This document shows positions 34,938 through 45,789 of a DNA stretch of 64,000 nucleotides, in pieces. A program made the position numbers and the translations under genes. The notes beneath the pieces were generated by a model. That model saw only the letters and a list, made by a program, of their open reading frames with translations, did not search any database and was not told the origin of the DNA. The stretch's first letter is position 1; each line of letters begins with the position of its first letter. The DNA comes from Flavivirga sp. 57AJ16 (GTDB taxonomy: Bacteria > Bacteroidota > Bacteroidia > Flavobacteriales > Flavobacteriaceae). Location: the NCBI RefSeq assembly GCF_028736925.1, contig NZ_JAQZAT010000007.1, positions 1 through 64,000 of the forward strand, read 5' to 3'.

Positions 34938-35306
34938 TTAAAAAATCTTTGGGATGTATATGATAAAACCGATGATAATAGCAAATACGGAAGCTATAAA
35001 TACAGCTCCAGCAGCGATATCTTTTATTAAACCTATTTTTTTATGGTGTTCTGGGTGAATAAAATCGGCTATGGCTTCTATAGCTGTATTGATACCTTCA
35101 ATACTCATGACGACACCTATGCATAACAGTTGAACAAGCCATTCGGTTGACGAAATTTCATAATAAAACCCAATAAAGGTAAGTATCAGGGCAATTGCAA
35201 ACTGAATTTTGACACTAGCTTCTGTTCTTAAAAGTAGTAAGGCTCCTTTAAAAGCGTAACCAATACTTTTAAGCCGATTTACTATAAAGGAGTCTTTTTT
35301 TGTCAT
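34938..35306 (-). CDS. dgkA: Diacylglycerol kinase family protein (DgkA-type)
   Basis: A 122-residue inner-membrane protein with three helices (about 37-57, 60-80 and 98-119). It carries the conserved catalytic segment EGINTAIEAIADFI and a final KDIAAGAVF. DgkA-type enzymes phosphorylate diacylglycerol, or undecaprenol in some groups. It lies in a minus-strand series: tpx, dgkA, ftsK, lolA, lptF/G. Confidence 0.93.
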   Translation of the reverse strand: MTKKDSFIVNRLKSIGYAFKGALLLLRTEASVKIQFAIALILTFIGFYYEISSTEWLVQLLCIGVVMSIEGINTAIEAIADFIHPEHHKKIGLIKDIAAGAVFIASVFAIIIGFIIYIPKIF

Positions 35307-35332
35307 GTATTAAACGGCCGTTTTAATATATT

Positions 35333-35830
35333 TTATAAAGCATCAAGAGCTGCTTTATAATTAGGTTCATCGACAGTTTCTGGAACTTGTTCGGTATATT
35401 TTACAGTGCCGTTTTCATCTACTATTATAACACTTCTGGAATGTAGCGCTTCTAATGGACCTGTAATGAAATTTAGCCCGTAGGCTTTTCCAAAACTACC
35501 ATCTTTATAATCGGATAAACTAATGACGTTATCTAAACCTTCGGCACCACAAAAACGAGCATGTGCAAATGGTAAATCGTGAGAGATACATAAAACTTTA
35601 GTGTTTTCCAATTGGCTGGCTTCTTTATTAAATTGTCTAACAGATTGCGCACAAGTACCCGTGTCTACACTGGGGAAAATATTTAAAACTAATTTTTGTC
35701 CTTTAAAATCGTTTAAGGTTTTAGTTGATAAATCGATTGCTGTTAAGGTGAAATCTGGAGCTAAACTTCCTACTTGTGGTAAGTTTCCAGATGTTTCTAT
35801 GGGATTTCCTTTTAAAGTAACTGTTGCCAT
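35333..35830 (-). CDS. tpx: Thiol peroxidase Tpx
   Basis: The protein has 165 residues. The peroxidatic Cys60 is in SVDTGTCAQSVRQF and the resolving Cys94 in HARFCGAEG, the spacing of atypical 2-Cys Tpx enzymes. An additional Cys81 lies in VLCISHD. It reduces hydroperoxides with thioredoxin. It is 27 bases upstream of dgkA and faces away from katG, so two peroxide-defence genes share one intergenic region. Confidence 0.95.
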   Translation of the reverse strand: MATVTLKGNPIETSGNLPQVGSLAPDFTLTAIDLSTKTLNDFKGQKLVLNIFPSVDTGTCAQSVRQFNKEASQLENTKVLCISHDLPFAHARFCGAEGLDNVISLSDYKDGSFGKAYGLNFITGPLEALHSRSVIIVDENGTVKYTEQVPETVDEPNYKAALDAL

Positions 35831-36023
35831 TATGTATTTTTTTATTAAACATTAAAAGTAAGCATATAAAATTGTTTAGAAATATTAATTTTTTGAAATT
35901 ATTATAATCATTACAAAAAACTATTAAAAATTTTTTTTAAATAAATTTTAACTATGCATTTATAGCTTATAAATATAAATAAAACATTAATTTTTAAGCA
36001 ATAAAAATTAAGTTTGTGTAAAT

Positions 36024-36240
36024 GAACTCATTTTGACTTTTATATTTCCTAAAAAGGTGGCTAAAATTCGTCTATATTTCGTTACTTTTCTTACACGTAA
36101 CGATGCTATGACTTTCAAAAAGAGCCTTATCTGAACAAATTTTAGCTCATTTTAGTTCATTTAACTCTTATTTATCATAAATCGGAGTTCATGAATCTTC
36201 GATTTCGGTTAAAAACAAAAAGTCAAGAGGAGTTCAATGA
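36024..36240 (+). repeat. Composite repeat (families B and B') between tpx and katG
   Basis: The first half (36024-36157) matches the minus-strand copy at 1966-2137. The second half contains TTTAGCTCA and GGAGTTCATGAATCTTCGAT (36184-36203), the core word of the B' elements at 7573, 49997 and 61990. AAAAGTCAAGAGGAGTTCAA ends the block. The left part of the gap (35831-36023) is very AT-rich and should hold the tpx promoter. Confidence 0.7.
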
Positions 36241-36267
36241 ATCAAATAACTAATAAATCTAATATAA

Positions 36268-38460
<2,193 letters not shown>

Positions 38461-38574
38461 TTTTTTTAATCGAAAAGCATTCCTCGACGCATTGCGTCGG
38501 GCCTGCCTGCCGGCAAAGGCAGGGTTTCCGTTGAGATTGTCATTTCGGTTTTAGACTCTAAGGTCAAAAAAAAC

Positions 38575-38709
38575 TAGCGAAACATGTATTGAGCCTTTCG
38601 ACTAGAGTTTATGCAGAGCACAGCCGAAGTACTCAAGATAAACTAAAGCCGAAGTGTACCACTATGGCTCTGCCTCAAGGATAGTTGGTTTCAAGAAATT
38701 CTTTTATTA
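38575..38709 (+). repeat. Family C dispersed repeat downstream of katG
   Basis: It shares long blocks with 24901-25052, including CCACTATGGCTCTGCCTC and GATAGTTGGTTTCAAGAAA. Before it, at about 38484-38523, GC-rich inverted words (GACGCATTGCGTC and GCCTGCCTGCCGGCA) are present. No gene is seen from 38461 to 38769. Confidence 0.8.
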
Positions 38710-38956
38710 AATATTTTGAATAGGGGGTTGTGTTTAACTACATGTGCCCCCATTTATTTTGAAATTAATATGAATGCTATAAATTTTTTGCAAAGTGCTA
38801 TTCAATCTGGAGATAGGGAGCAGGTAGAAGCACTTATAAAATGTCATCCCAATTTGATAAACGCTAAAGATTCAAGAGGGTTTACACCTTTAATTTTTGC
38901 TGCTTATTTTGGTAAAATAGATATTGTAAAATTACTCATCGAGAATAATGCGGATA

Positions 38957-39116
38957 TATATCTAAATCAATATAAAATAACATGAACCTTCAGAGTGAAA
39001 AACCGAATTTCTTCGTTAAAAATACTCGCCGTAACTAGGCTATGCCTACGCTTTTTACCTTGAACTTCAATTTTTTATATCTAAATTTTCTATGCCATTT
39101 TATATTGATTTAGCTA
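38957..39116. mobile_element. MITE-like palindromic insert 1 in the ankyrin gene
   Basis: Terminal inverted repeats TCTAAATCAATATAAAAT (left) and, reversed, GCTAAATCAATATAAAAT (right) bound about 158 bp. TA dinucleotides flank it (TATATA on the left, TATA on the right), which suggests TA target duplication; the exact edge is ambiguous by a few bases. It contains CGTAACTAGGCTATGCCTACG in its centre, a theme also in the 61990-62198 element. It has no coding capacity. Confidence 0.8.
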
Positions 39117-39251
39117 TAGATACCGTTGATGATTCTGGAAATACGGCTTTGATAGGTGTGTCTTTTAAAGGAAATGAATTTTTAGCTGAATATTTAATAC
39201 AACAAGGGGCAGCTGTTAATGCTAAGAACAATAATGGTACAACACCTTTAA

Positions 39252-39411
39252 TACCAGTTCTGCTATAAAATGCGATATAAATAATTTGAATTAGTTTTTG
39301 CTAGTTCAAAGCATGAAAATCTATCATAGCCTTAGCTACGATTTATTTTTATAATGTAGAAATAGTGAAAAATAAACGAATTATATGTTGTATTTTATGG
39401 TAGAAATGGTA
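39252..39411. mobile_element. MITE-like palindromic insert 2 in the ankyrin gene (family A)
   Basis: The left end TACCAGTTCTGCTATAAAAT and the reversed right end TACCATTTCTACCATAAAAT agree at most positions. The same element occurs at 51863-52011. AT-rich flanks (TTTAA and TAATAT) fit a TA or ATA target duplication. No coding capacity. Confidence 0.82.
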
Positions 39412-39630
39412 TAATATATGCTTGCATGTACAATCAAGCCCAAATAGTGGGATTGTTGTTAAAACATGGCGTTGATAGGGCTATTAAAGATAGTGAAGGT
39501 AAAACGGCTTTAGATTATGCTAATGAAAAGGGATTTGCCGATATTGAAAAGCTTTTGGAAAGTGTACGGTAGTGCGGTAGTATGATTTAATCATAAGAAT
39601 ACGAAGATAGCTCGGGTTTCAAGAGATTCT

Positions 39631-39891
39631 TTATTTGTCAATAGAGCCTAAAACACGTTTCATAAAACGGTTTAAAGCTTCTTTTTGTGGTGTGCCTTCT
39701 TTTATCATTTTATTCACTTCTATAGCACCATACATATTAGAAATAAGTTCACCAATAATATCTAATTCTTCATCTTTAAGAGATGGGACCTCGGTTAAAG
39801 CTTCTAAGGTTTCAATAGTTTCTACTACAAAATCTTCATCATTGTCTTCAATGAATTGAGTAAGGTGTTTAATTATTGGTAATTTCATCAA
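39631..39891 (-). CDS. Small conserved flavobacterial protein (DUF6952-like) in a thioredoxin operon
   Basis: An 86-residue acidic, all-helical soluble protein: MMKLPIIKHLTQFIEDNDED, then EDFVVETIETLEALTEV and a C-terminal FMKRVLGS. It starts 9 bases after the thioredoxin gene on the same strand. From memory, a small protein of this type regularly follows this thioredoxin and peroxiredoxin in Flavobacteriaceae; its function is unknown. It could be a partner of the two redox proteins. Confidence 0.75.
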   Translation of the reverse strand: MMKLPIIKHLTQFIEDNDEDFVVETIETLEALTEVPSLKDEELDIIGELISNMYGAIEVNKMIKEGTPQKEALNRFMKRVLGSIDK

Positions 39892-39900
39892 TTAGTTTTT

Positions 39901-40209
39901 TTAGATAACTTCTTCAACAAGTTCTTTTAAAACATCAAACTTATTGGTTTGAACTTGATTTACAAATGCGCCATCTTTAAAAGTAGCAAACGTTGGTAAA
40001 TTATCAACAGTTGCCAATTGTCTGGATTTAGGAAATTTTTCAGCATCTGCGATAATAAAAGTTATATTTTCTAACTCTGAAGCTAATTTTTTAACTTTAG
40101 GTTTCATAATGCGACAATTGCCACACCATGTTGCAGAATATTGCACAACAACGGTCTTGTTACTCGCAACCAATTCACTTAAGTTATCCTGACTTAATTC
40201 TTGAATCAT
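39901..40209 (-). CDS. Thioredoxin-family protein (WCGNC)
   Basis: A 102-residue single thioredoxin domain with QYSATWCGNCRIMKPKVKKL; the redox cysteines are 29 and 32 and the cis-Pro region is NLPTF. The CGNC active site differs from the usual CGPC, which should shift its redox potential. It lies between a peroxiredoxin (upstream, 83-base gap) and a small conserved protein, so it is likely the dedicated reductant of that peroxiredoxin. Confidence 0.93.
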   Translation of the reverse strand: MIQELSQDNLSELVASNKTVVVQYSATWCGNCRIMKPKVKKLASELENITFIIADAEKFPKSRQLATVDNLPTFATFKDGAFVNQVQTNKFDVLKELVEEVI

Positions 40210-40292
40210 AATGTTTTTTTATTTTCTATATACAAATACCAAATTCCAAAATCAAAGTGATTGGAATTTGGTATTTAGATTATTGGAATTTC

Positions 40293-40937
40293 TTAATTTA
40301 CGTGAGCAGCTAAATACTCGGCAGTGGCATTTCTATTTGCATTCATAGCTTCTTTACCTTCTTCCCAGTTAGCAGGGCAAACTTCTCCTTTTTCCTGTAC
40401 ATGTGTTAAAGCGTCTATAATGCGTAAAAATTCATTCACATTTCTACCAATAGGCATATTGTTTATGCCTTCGTGTTGTACTATACCGTTTTCATCTATA
40501 ACGTATGTTGCTCTGTAAGTAACATTGTCCCCTTCTACGGTTACAACACCGGTTTCCTCATTGTATTGCTCGTTAGTGATATCTAAAATACCTAAAGTAG
40601 AGGCTAGATTTCTATTAGAATCTGCTAAAAGCGGGTATGTAACACCTTCAATGCCACCTTGGTTTTTTGCTGTGTTTAACCATGCAAAATGTACTTCTGG
40701 AGTATCACAAGAAGCTCCTATAACAATGGTATTACGTTTTTCGAATTCTGCTAATGCTGCTTGAAAAGCATGTAATTCTGTTGGACATACAAAAGTAAAA
40801 TCTTTAGGATACCAGAATAATAATACTTTTTTGTTGTTGTTTTTTGCTTCTTCAAGAACGTTTACTTTAAAAGTATCACCCATTTCGTTCATTGCGTCTA
40901 CATTCAAATCTGGAAATTGTTTTCCTACTAATGCCAT
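40293..40937 (-). CDS. Peroxiredoxin, AhpC/TSA type
   Basis: The protein has 214 residues. The peroxidatic Cys51 is in PKDFTFVCPTELHAF, a second Cys is in IGASCDT, and the C-terminal resolving Cys is in GEVCPANWEEG, as in typical 2-Cys peroxiredoxins. It reduces hydrogen peroxide and organic peroxides. It leads the Prx-Trx-small protein operon. tpx and katG, two further peroxide defences, lie within 6 kb. Confidence 0.95.
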   Translation of the reverse strand: MALVGKQFPDLNVDAMNEMGDTFKVNVLEEAKNNNKKVLLFWYPKDFTFVCPTELHAFQAALAEFEKRNTIVIGASCDTPEVHFAWLNTAKNQGGIEGVTYPLLADSNRNLASTLGILDITNEQYNEETGVVTVEGDNVTYRATYVIDENGIVQHEGINNMPIGRNVNEFLRIIDALTHVQEKGEVCPANWEEGKEAMNANRNATAEYLAAHVN

Positions 40938-41083
40938 TTGTATTTAAATTTTTAATTAATAATTCGCGTTTAAGTATGCAAAAATAATCTATAACAAGAG
41001 AAAATGAAATAAGAATAAAATTTTAAATAACTATTGACTTATAGTATTTGTTTATACTATCTGTAAATGAGTATGTTATACTG

Positions 41084-42748
41084 TTATTTTTTCTTCAGTT
41101 GTCTTATTTTAATTGAAAAAGCAGCAAATAAGAGTGTGGTAAAAGGGCTAAGCCAATTAAAAATGGCATATATAAAATACTCACCAACTCCAACACCCAG
41201 GACTCCAGATTGGTAAGCACCACAGGTATTCCAAGGAATTAAAACAGAGGTTACTGTTCCAGAATCCTCTAGGGTTCTACTAAGGTTTTCTGGAGCTAAC
41301 CCTTTGTCCTCAAAGGCTTGCTTAAACATTTTTCCTGGAATAACGATGGCTAAATATTGGTCTGAAGCAATAGCGTTTAAACCTAAACAACTTATTACGG
41401 TACTGGAAAATAAACCAAATACAGTCGTTGCAATAGACAATAGGGCGTTTGTAATTCTGGCTAAAGCACCAATAGCGTCCATAACGCCTCCAAATACCAT
41501 GGCACAACATATTAAATAAATCGTCCAAAGCATACCGTTCATGCCTCCAGAATTAAGGAGTTTCTTTAATCTTTTTAAGGTTATTAGCTTGTCTAAACTG
41601 TTTACTTTACTGGCCAATGTGGATGGGTCCAATGATTTAAAAGAGAAGACTTTTGCTAAATCGTCTTTAGTATAGATTTTTCCCAAATCATCGTCCGTGA
41701 ATAAGTTTTTTAAGTCTGCATTCGATTTTATGGCCTCTAATTCCTCATCCGTATAGGTAGCAACATATTTTTTATAGTCAATAGTTATTTGAGTATCGGC
41801 TAAAACAGAAGTGAGAATTGTTTTTGTTTTAGATGAAGATAATTTATTTAATACTTCTGGTTGGAATACCAATGCAAATATGGCAGCTAATATAACACCA
41901 GAAGCTAGGGCAATTAATGGTTTGGTTTTTAGTAATATGAGAGTAACGACAACCAAAGGCACAATAAACAATAACGGCGTTATATTAAAGTTGTTATTTA
42001 TGGTTTCTAATATAAAAGCAGTGTCTGTACTTCCTGTAGTGTCAATAGTGGTACTCAAAATAGAAAATGCTATTAATGTAATAAGTATGGTTGGTACTGT
42101 GGTAATGGTCATATAGCGAATATGGGTAAACAAATCTGTTCCGGCCATAGCAGGTGCTAAATTTGTAGTATCACTTAAAGGGGACATTTTATCTCCAAAA
42201 TAAGCTCCGGAAATAACAGCACCAGCGATCATCCCAGAAGGGATGCCCAAAGCGCTACCAATGCCTATGAGTGCAATACCTACGGTTGCAGAAGTCGTCC
42301 AGGAACTTCCTGTTGCTATGGAAATTATGGCAGCTATTATTACAGAAGCCGGTAAAAATATGGATGGGTTTAAAACTTGTAGGCCATAGTATACCATAGC
42401 TGGGATAATACCACTAATTAGCCATGTTCCAGCAAGTGCGCCTACTAAAAATAAAATCATAATAGGAACGAAAACACTTTTTAAGTTCTCCCAAATTTCT
42501 TTTAACATGATGTTAAAAGAAACTTTGTTAAAAAAGCCAACCAATGCTGCAACACCTCCAGATATTAATAAGATAAATTGATTAGAATAATCTCCCAGCA
42601 TACTGCCATCGGCAAAAAAGATATTGTAGGCTAATAATACCATTAAAAATAAAACAGGAATTAAGGCTTCCCATATGTTTAATGCTTTATTGTCAATAAT
42701 TTTTTGATTTTCAATGTTTATTTCTGAAAGGTTATTTTCGTTTTGCAT
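41084..42748 (-). CDS. nhaC: NhaC-family Na+/H+ antiporter
   Basis: A 554-residue inner-membrane protein with about 11-12 hydrophobic segments. SGAYFGDKMSPLSDTTNLAPA (shortened: GDKMSPLSDTTNLA) and ATGSSWTTSATVGIALIGIG are NhaC hallmarks. A soluble insert of about 90 residues (about 310-395) between membrane segments is longer than in Bacillus NhaC. It would exchange Na+ and H+ in pH and sodium homeostasis, which fits a marine or salt-exposed organism. It is divergent from the hydrolase at 42842. Confidence 0.94.
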   Translation of the reverse strand: MQNENNLSEINIENQKIIDNKALNIWEALIPVLFLMVLLAYNIFFADGSMLGDYSNQFILLISGGVAALVGFFNKVSFNIMLKEIWENLKSVFVPIMILFLVGALAGTWLISGIIPAMVYYGLQVLNPSIFLPASVIIAAIISIATGSSWTTSATVGIALIGIGSALGIPSGMIAGAVISGAYFGDKMSPLSDTTNLAPAMAGTDLFTHIRYMTITTVPTILITLIAFSILSTTIDTTGSTDTAFILETINNNFNITPLLFIVPLVVVTLILLKTKPLIALASGVILAAIFALVFQPEVLNKLSSSKTKTILTSVLADTQITIDYKKYVATYTDEELEAIKSNADLKNLFTDDDLGKIYTKDDLAKVFSFKSLDPSTLASKVNSLDKLITLKRLKKLLNSGGMNGMLWTIYLICCAMVFGGVMDAIGALARITNALLSIATTVFGLFSSTVISCLGLNAIASDQYLAIVIPGKMFKQAFEDKGLAPENLSRTLEDSGTVTSVLIPWNTCGAYQSGVLGVGVGEYFIYAIFNWLSPFTTLLFAAFSIKIRQLKKK

Positions 42749-42813
42749 CTATTGCGTTTTAGTCGCGTAATGTTACGATTTTCAATGAAGTTATGCAAAT
42801 GATATGAGTTGCG

Positions 42814-42821
42814 TACATTTG
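42814..42821 (+). promoter_or_regulatory. Probable -7 box of the membrane hydrolase gene
   Basis: TACATTTG matches TAnnTTTG and stands 20 bases before the ATG at 42842. This supports the shorter start rather than an in-frame upstream codon at 42809, which would lie before the promoter. Confidence 0.5.
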
Positions 42822-42841
42822 CATGTATTTTAAAATTAAAA

Positions 42842-43864
42842 ATGGATTCATTAACCCAAATCGTTTTAGGTGCAGCTTGTGGTGAAGCTGTTCTAGGAAA
42901 GAAAATAGGTAATAAGGCTTTGCTATTTGGTGCTATTGGGGGTACTATTCCAGATTTGGATGTGTATGTTGGTAGTTTACTGTTCAACAATGAAATTGAT
43001 GCCATGTTGTTCCATAGAGGTTTTATGCATTCTATTTTGTTTTCGGTTTTTGCAGCATTTCTTTTGGGATGGGGCATTTATAAATTATATAATTCGGGTA
43101 AACGCATACATACTACCACTAAAAATGATTGGATTAAACTGTTCTTTTGGTCATTGTTCACACATCCTATTTTAGATTGTTTTACGCCGTATGGTACTCA
43201 ATTGTTTGCTCCGTTTAGTAATTATCGTGTTGCTTTTAATAATATTGCCGTAGTAGACCCCATTTATACATTGCCATTTCTCATCTGTATGATTGTTTTA
43301 ATGTTTTTTAATAGCGCATCGAATAGAAGAAAGCTTTGGTTAAAGCTAGGTTTGGGAATTAGCTCTGCTTATATGTTATTCACTATAGGAAACAAGTTTT
43401 ATATAGATGCTGTATTTAGAAAATCTATGGCAGAAAATAATATTAGTGCCGAGCGGTATAGTACGCAGCCAGCTATTTTTAATAATATATTATGGTATGG
43501 GATTATTGAAACGGATTCTTTGTATTTCGTAGCCAACTATTCTTTATTGGATAGAAAAAACAGGTTTTTGGATTTTAAAAGTTTACCCAAACAACGCGAT
43601 TTAAAGCCCATTGAATTTAATGATATTAAAAACTTGGCGTGGTTTAGTAATCATTATTATAGCATTTATAAGGTTGCGGACAATGCGTATCAATACAACG
43701 ATTTAAGGTATCCTATTTTAGATACAAACAATCCAAACTCATCCGTTTTTAGTTTAACACTTTACAAGGACAATGGCCGATTAAATATAAAACCTTTTAA
43801 GCCTAAGTTTGAGAATTTTGAAACCATCATGTTAGGTTTATGGACACGTATCAAGGGGATTTAA
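42842..43864 (+). CDS. Membrane-bound metal-dependent hydrolase (YdjM/DUF457 type)
   Basis: A 340-residue protein. I choose ATG 42842, since MDSLTQIVLGAACGEAVLGK is the conserved N-terminus. IGGTIPDLDVYVG, LFHRGFMHSILF and THPILDCFTPYGTQLFAPFS carry the His and Asp residues of the family. Four to five membrane segments lie in the first ~190 residues, followed by a soluble C-terminal half. The reaction is not established for this family. Confidence 0.88.
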   Translation: MDSLTQIVLGAACGEAVLGKKIGNKALLFGAIGGTIPDLDVYVGSLLFNNEIDAMLFHRGFMHSILFSVFAAFLLGWGIYKLYNSGKRIHTTTKNDWIKLFFWSLFTHPILDCFTPYGTQLFAPFSNYRVAFNNIAVVDPIYTLPFLICMIVLMFFNSASNRRKLWLKLGLGISSAYMLFTIGNKFYIDAVFRKSMAENNISAERYSTQPAIFNNILWYGIIETDSLYFVANYSLLDRKNRFLDFKSLPKQRDLKPIEFNDIKNLAWFSNHYYSIYKVADNAYQYNDLRYPILDTNNPNSSVFSLTLYKDNGRLNIKPFKPKFENFETIMLGLWTRIKGI

Positions 43865-43944
43865 CTCAGGCTATGCCTAAAACTATAGAGCTTCTCTACT
43901 TTTTAAGTTTAACCTTTGTAACGACAACTCATGTGTAATCCGGG

Positions 43945-45165
43945 TTAAACAGTCTTTAATTTAGAACCAGGTATATTGAGAGCTTCCATACATGCCCGCA
44001 TGGTTTGATAGGTACGTTCAATATCTGCATCCAGTCCAATGGAAAAACGAATTAGCCCATCACTTAAACCCATTTCCTTTTGTTCTTCTTCTGGTATTTC
44101 AGACGATGTAGAGCTTCCTGGAGCACTAAAAAGCGTTTTGTAAAACCCTAGACTTACAGCTAAATAGCCTAAGTTTTTATCTTGCATCATTTCCATAAGT
44201 TCGTTCGCTTTATCCAAAGAGCCTACATCAATGGTCAACATACCTCCAAAACCATATTTTTCATTCATCATACTTTTAAATAATTCGTGGGATGGATGGG
44301 ACTCTAGCCCTGGATAAACAGTTTTTAAACCATCGGCTTCAAACTTTTTGGCTAAATAAGTGGCATTATAACTATGTTGTTCTATTCTAATATGCAAGGT
44401 TCTTAAGTTCTTTAAAATAGATGAAGCTCTTAAGCTGTCCATTGTGGAACCCAATAACATAGAAGCGCCATCGTTTACATTGCGTAATTCATTTATAAAC
44501 TCTTGTGTACCGCAAACGACACCTCCAACAGTATCGCTAGATCCATTAATGAATTTTGTTAAGCTATGTATAACGACATCGGCGCCTAACATGGCTGGTG
44601 CTATAGATAGCGGGGAAAAGGTGTTGTCTACTACTAATTTTAAATCATGCTTCTTGGCAATATCTGCTAACCCCTTTATGTTGGCGACTTCTAAAAGCGG
44701 ATTGCTTACAGATTCACAATACAGTACTTTTGTGTTTTCTGTGATGGCGTTTTCGACCATTTCTAAATTAGTAATATCGACAAAAGAAGTGTTTATATTA
44801 AATCGTGGTGTGAAATTTTTCAAAAATGCATAAGTACCCCCATAAATAGTTCTACTAGAAATAATATGATCCCCACTACCACATAATTGCAGTATTACAG
44901 GCGTAATAGCGCCCATTCCAGATGCAGAAACATTGGCGGTTTCTGTGCCTTCCATCGCAGCCAAAGCTTCTCCGAGATATAAATTTGAAGGCGAGGAATG
45001 ACGCGAATATAAATAGCAGCCATCGGCATTGCCCTCAAAAGTATCAAACATGGTTTTTGCAGATAAAAATGTATAGGTCGAAGCATCCGAAATGGAAGGG
45101 TTTACGCCTCCAAATTCACCAAAATACTGTAAGTCCTGTATGTTATTTGCGGGTTTAAAAGCCAT
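43945..45165 (-). CDS. Cys/Met-metabolism PLP enzyme, probable methionine gamma-lyase
   Basis: A 406-residue gamma-family PLP enzyme. YSRHSSPS and LGEALAAMEGTE at the N-terminal side, SASGMGAI, DNTFSPLSIAPAMLGADVV and the Schiff-base Lys in HSLTKFINGSSD are all present. The family includes methionine gamma-lyase, cystathionine gamma-synthase and gamma-lyase. The divergent Lrp/AsnC gene and the lack of adjacent Met biosynthesis genes favour a catabolic methionine gamma-lyase, which is an inference. Confidence 0.88.
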   Translation of the reverse strand: MAFKPANNIQDLQYFGEFGGVNPSISDASTYTFLSAKTMFDTFEGNADGCYLYSRHSSPSNLYLGEALAAMEGTETANVSASGMGAITPVILQLCGSGDHIISSRTIYGGTYAFLKNFTPRFNINTSFVDITNLEMVENAITENTKVLYCESVSNPLLEVANIKGLADIAKKHDLKLVVDNTFSPLSIAPAMLGADVVIHSLTKFINGSSDTVGGVVCGTQEFINELRNVNDGASMLLGSTMDSLRASSILKNLRTLHIRIEQHSYNATYLAKKFEADGLKTVYPGLESHPSHELFKSMMNEKYGFGGMLTIDVGSLDKANELMEMMQDKNLGYLAVSLGFYKTLFSAPGSSTSSEIPEEEQKEMGLSDGLIRFSIGLDADIERTYQTMRACMEALNIPGSKLKTV

Positions 45166-45328
45166 GATGTTTTATGTTTAAAAAATTTATAGCAAAACTC
45201 AATATTTTGAGATTATAAAACAATAGATGGTTTGTTATTAAGAAAATAAAACTTATTTATAGATCATTTATAGATTATATTATATTTTTTTATGTGTTTT
45301 TGTGTATATTGATGAAAATTTTTCAATT

Positions 45329-45787
45329 ATGATTTTTGATGAGATCGATAGAAAGTTATTGGATTACTTACAAGTAGATAGTAAACAAACAAATAAAGAA
45401 CTTTCCAATAAATTAAACCTTTCTGTAACGGCGGTCTATGAGCGTATAAAAAAGCTGGAAAGGGAAGGCTACATTAACAAATATGTTGCATTGGTAAATA
45501 AAGAACGCGTGGATAAAGCTTTTGTGGCATTTTGCCATATCAAGCTTGTACAGCACAGTCAAGAATATGTTATAAGGTTTGAAAAAGAGGTTGCCAATAT
45601 AAAAGAGGTGCTAGAATGTTATCATGTTAGTGGTGATTATGATTATTTATTAAAAGTTTTAGTTAAGGACATGCAGGCTTTTCGTGAGTTTATGGTTAAA
45701 AGGCTAACAACCATCGATCATATAGGTAGTACACATAGTATGTTTGTTATAAATGAAGTAAGGCATACCACGGCAATTAACATGTGA
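45329..45787 (+). CDS. Lrp/AsnC-family transcriptional regulator
   Basis: A 152-residue protein. I choose ATG 45329 because MIFDEIDRKLLDYLQVDSKQ is the family start. The winged helix (NKELSNKLNLSVTAVYERIK) is followed by the RAM ligand-binding domain (CYHVSGDYDYLLKVLVKDM). It is divergent from the PLP enzyme across a ~160-base AT-rich gap and probably controls it in response to an amino acid such as methionine. Confidence 0.94.
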   Translation: MIFDEIDRKLLDYLQVDSKQTNKELSNKLNLSVTAVYERIKKLEREGYINKYVALVNKERVDKAFVAFCHIKLVQHSQEYVIRFEKEVANIKEVLECYHVSGDYDYLLKVLVKDMQAFREFMVKRLTTIDHIGSTHSMFVINEVRHTTAINM

Positions 45788-45789
45788 TT

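Larger units (their letters stand above)
38770..39572 (+). pseudogene. Ankyrin-repeat protein gene interrupted by two palindromic elements
   Basis: From ATG 38770 the frame reads MNAINFLQSAIQSGDREQVE and then an ankyrin unit (DSRGFTPLIFAAYFGKIDIV). It continues from 39119 with VDDSGNTALIGVSFKGNEFL and NNNGTTPLI, and from 39414 with YACMYNQAQIVGLLLKHGVD to TAG 39570-39572. Removing 160 bp near 38957-39116 and 163 bp near 39251-39413 restores one frame of 159 residues with about four ankyrin units. As it stands, translation stops at 38985 inside the first insert. Its place after katG recalls the ankB-katB pair of Pseudomonas aeruginosa. Confidence 0.85.
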
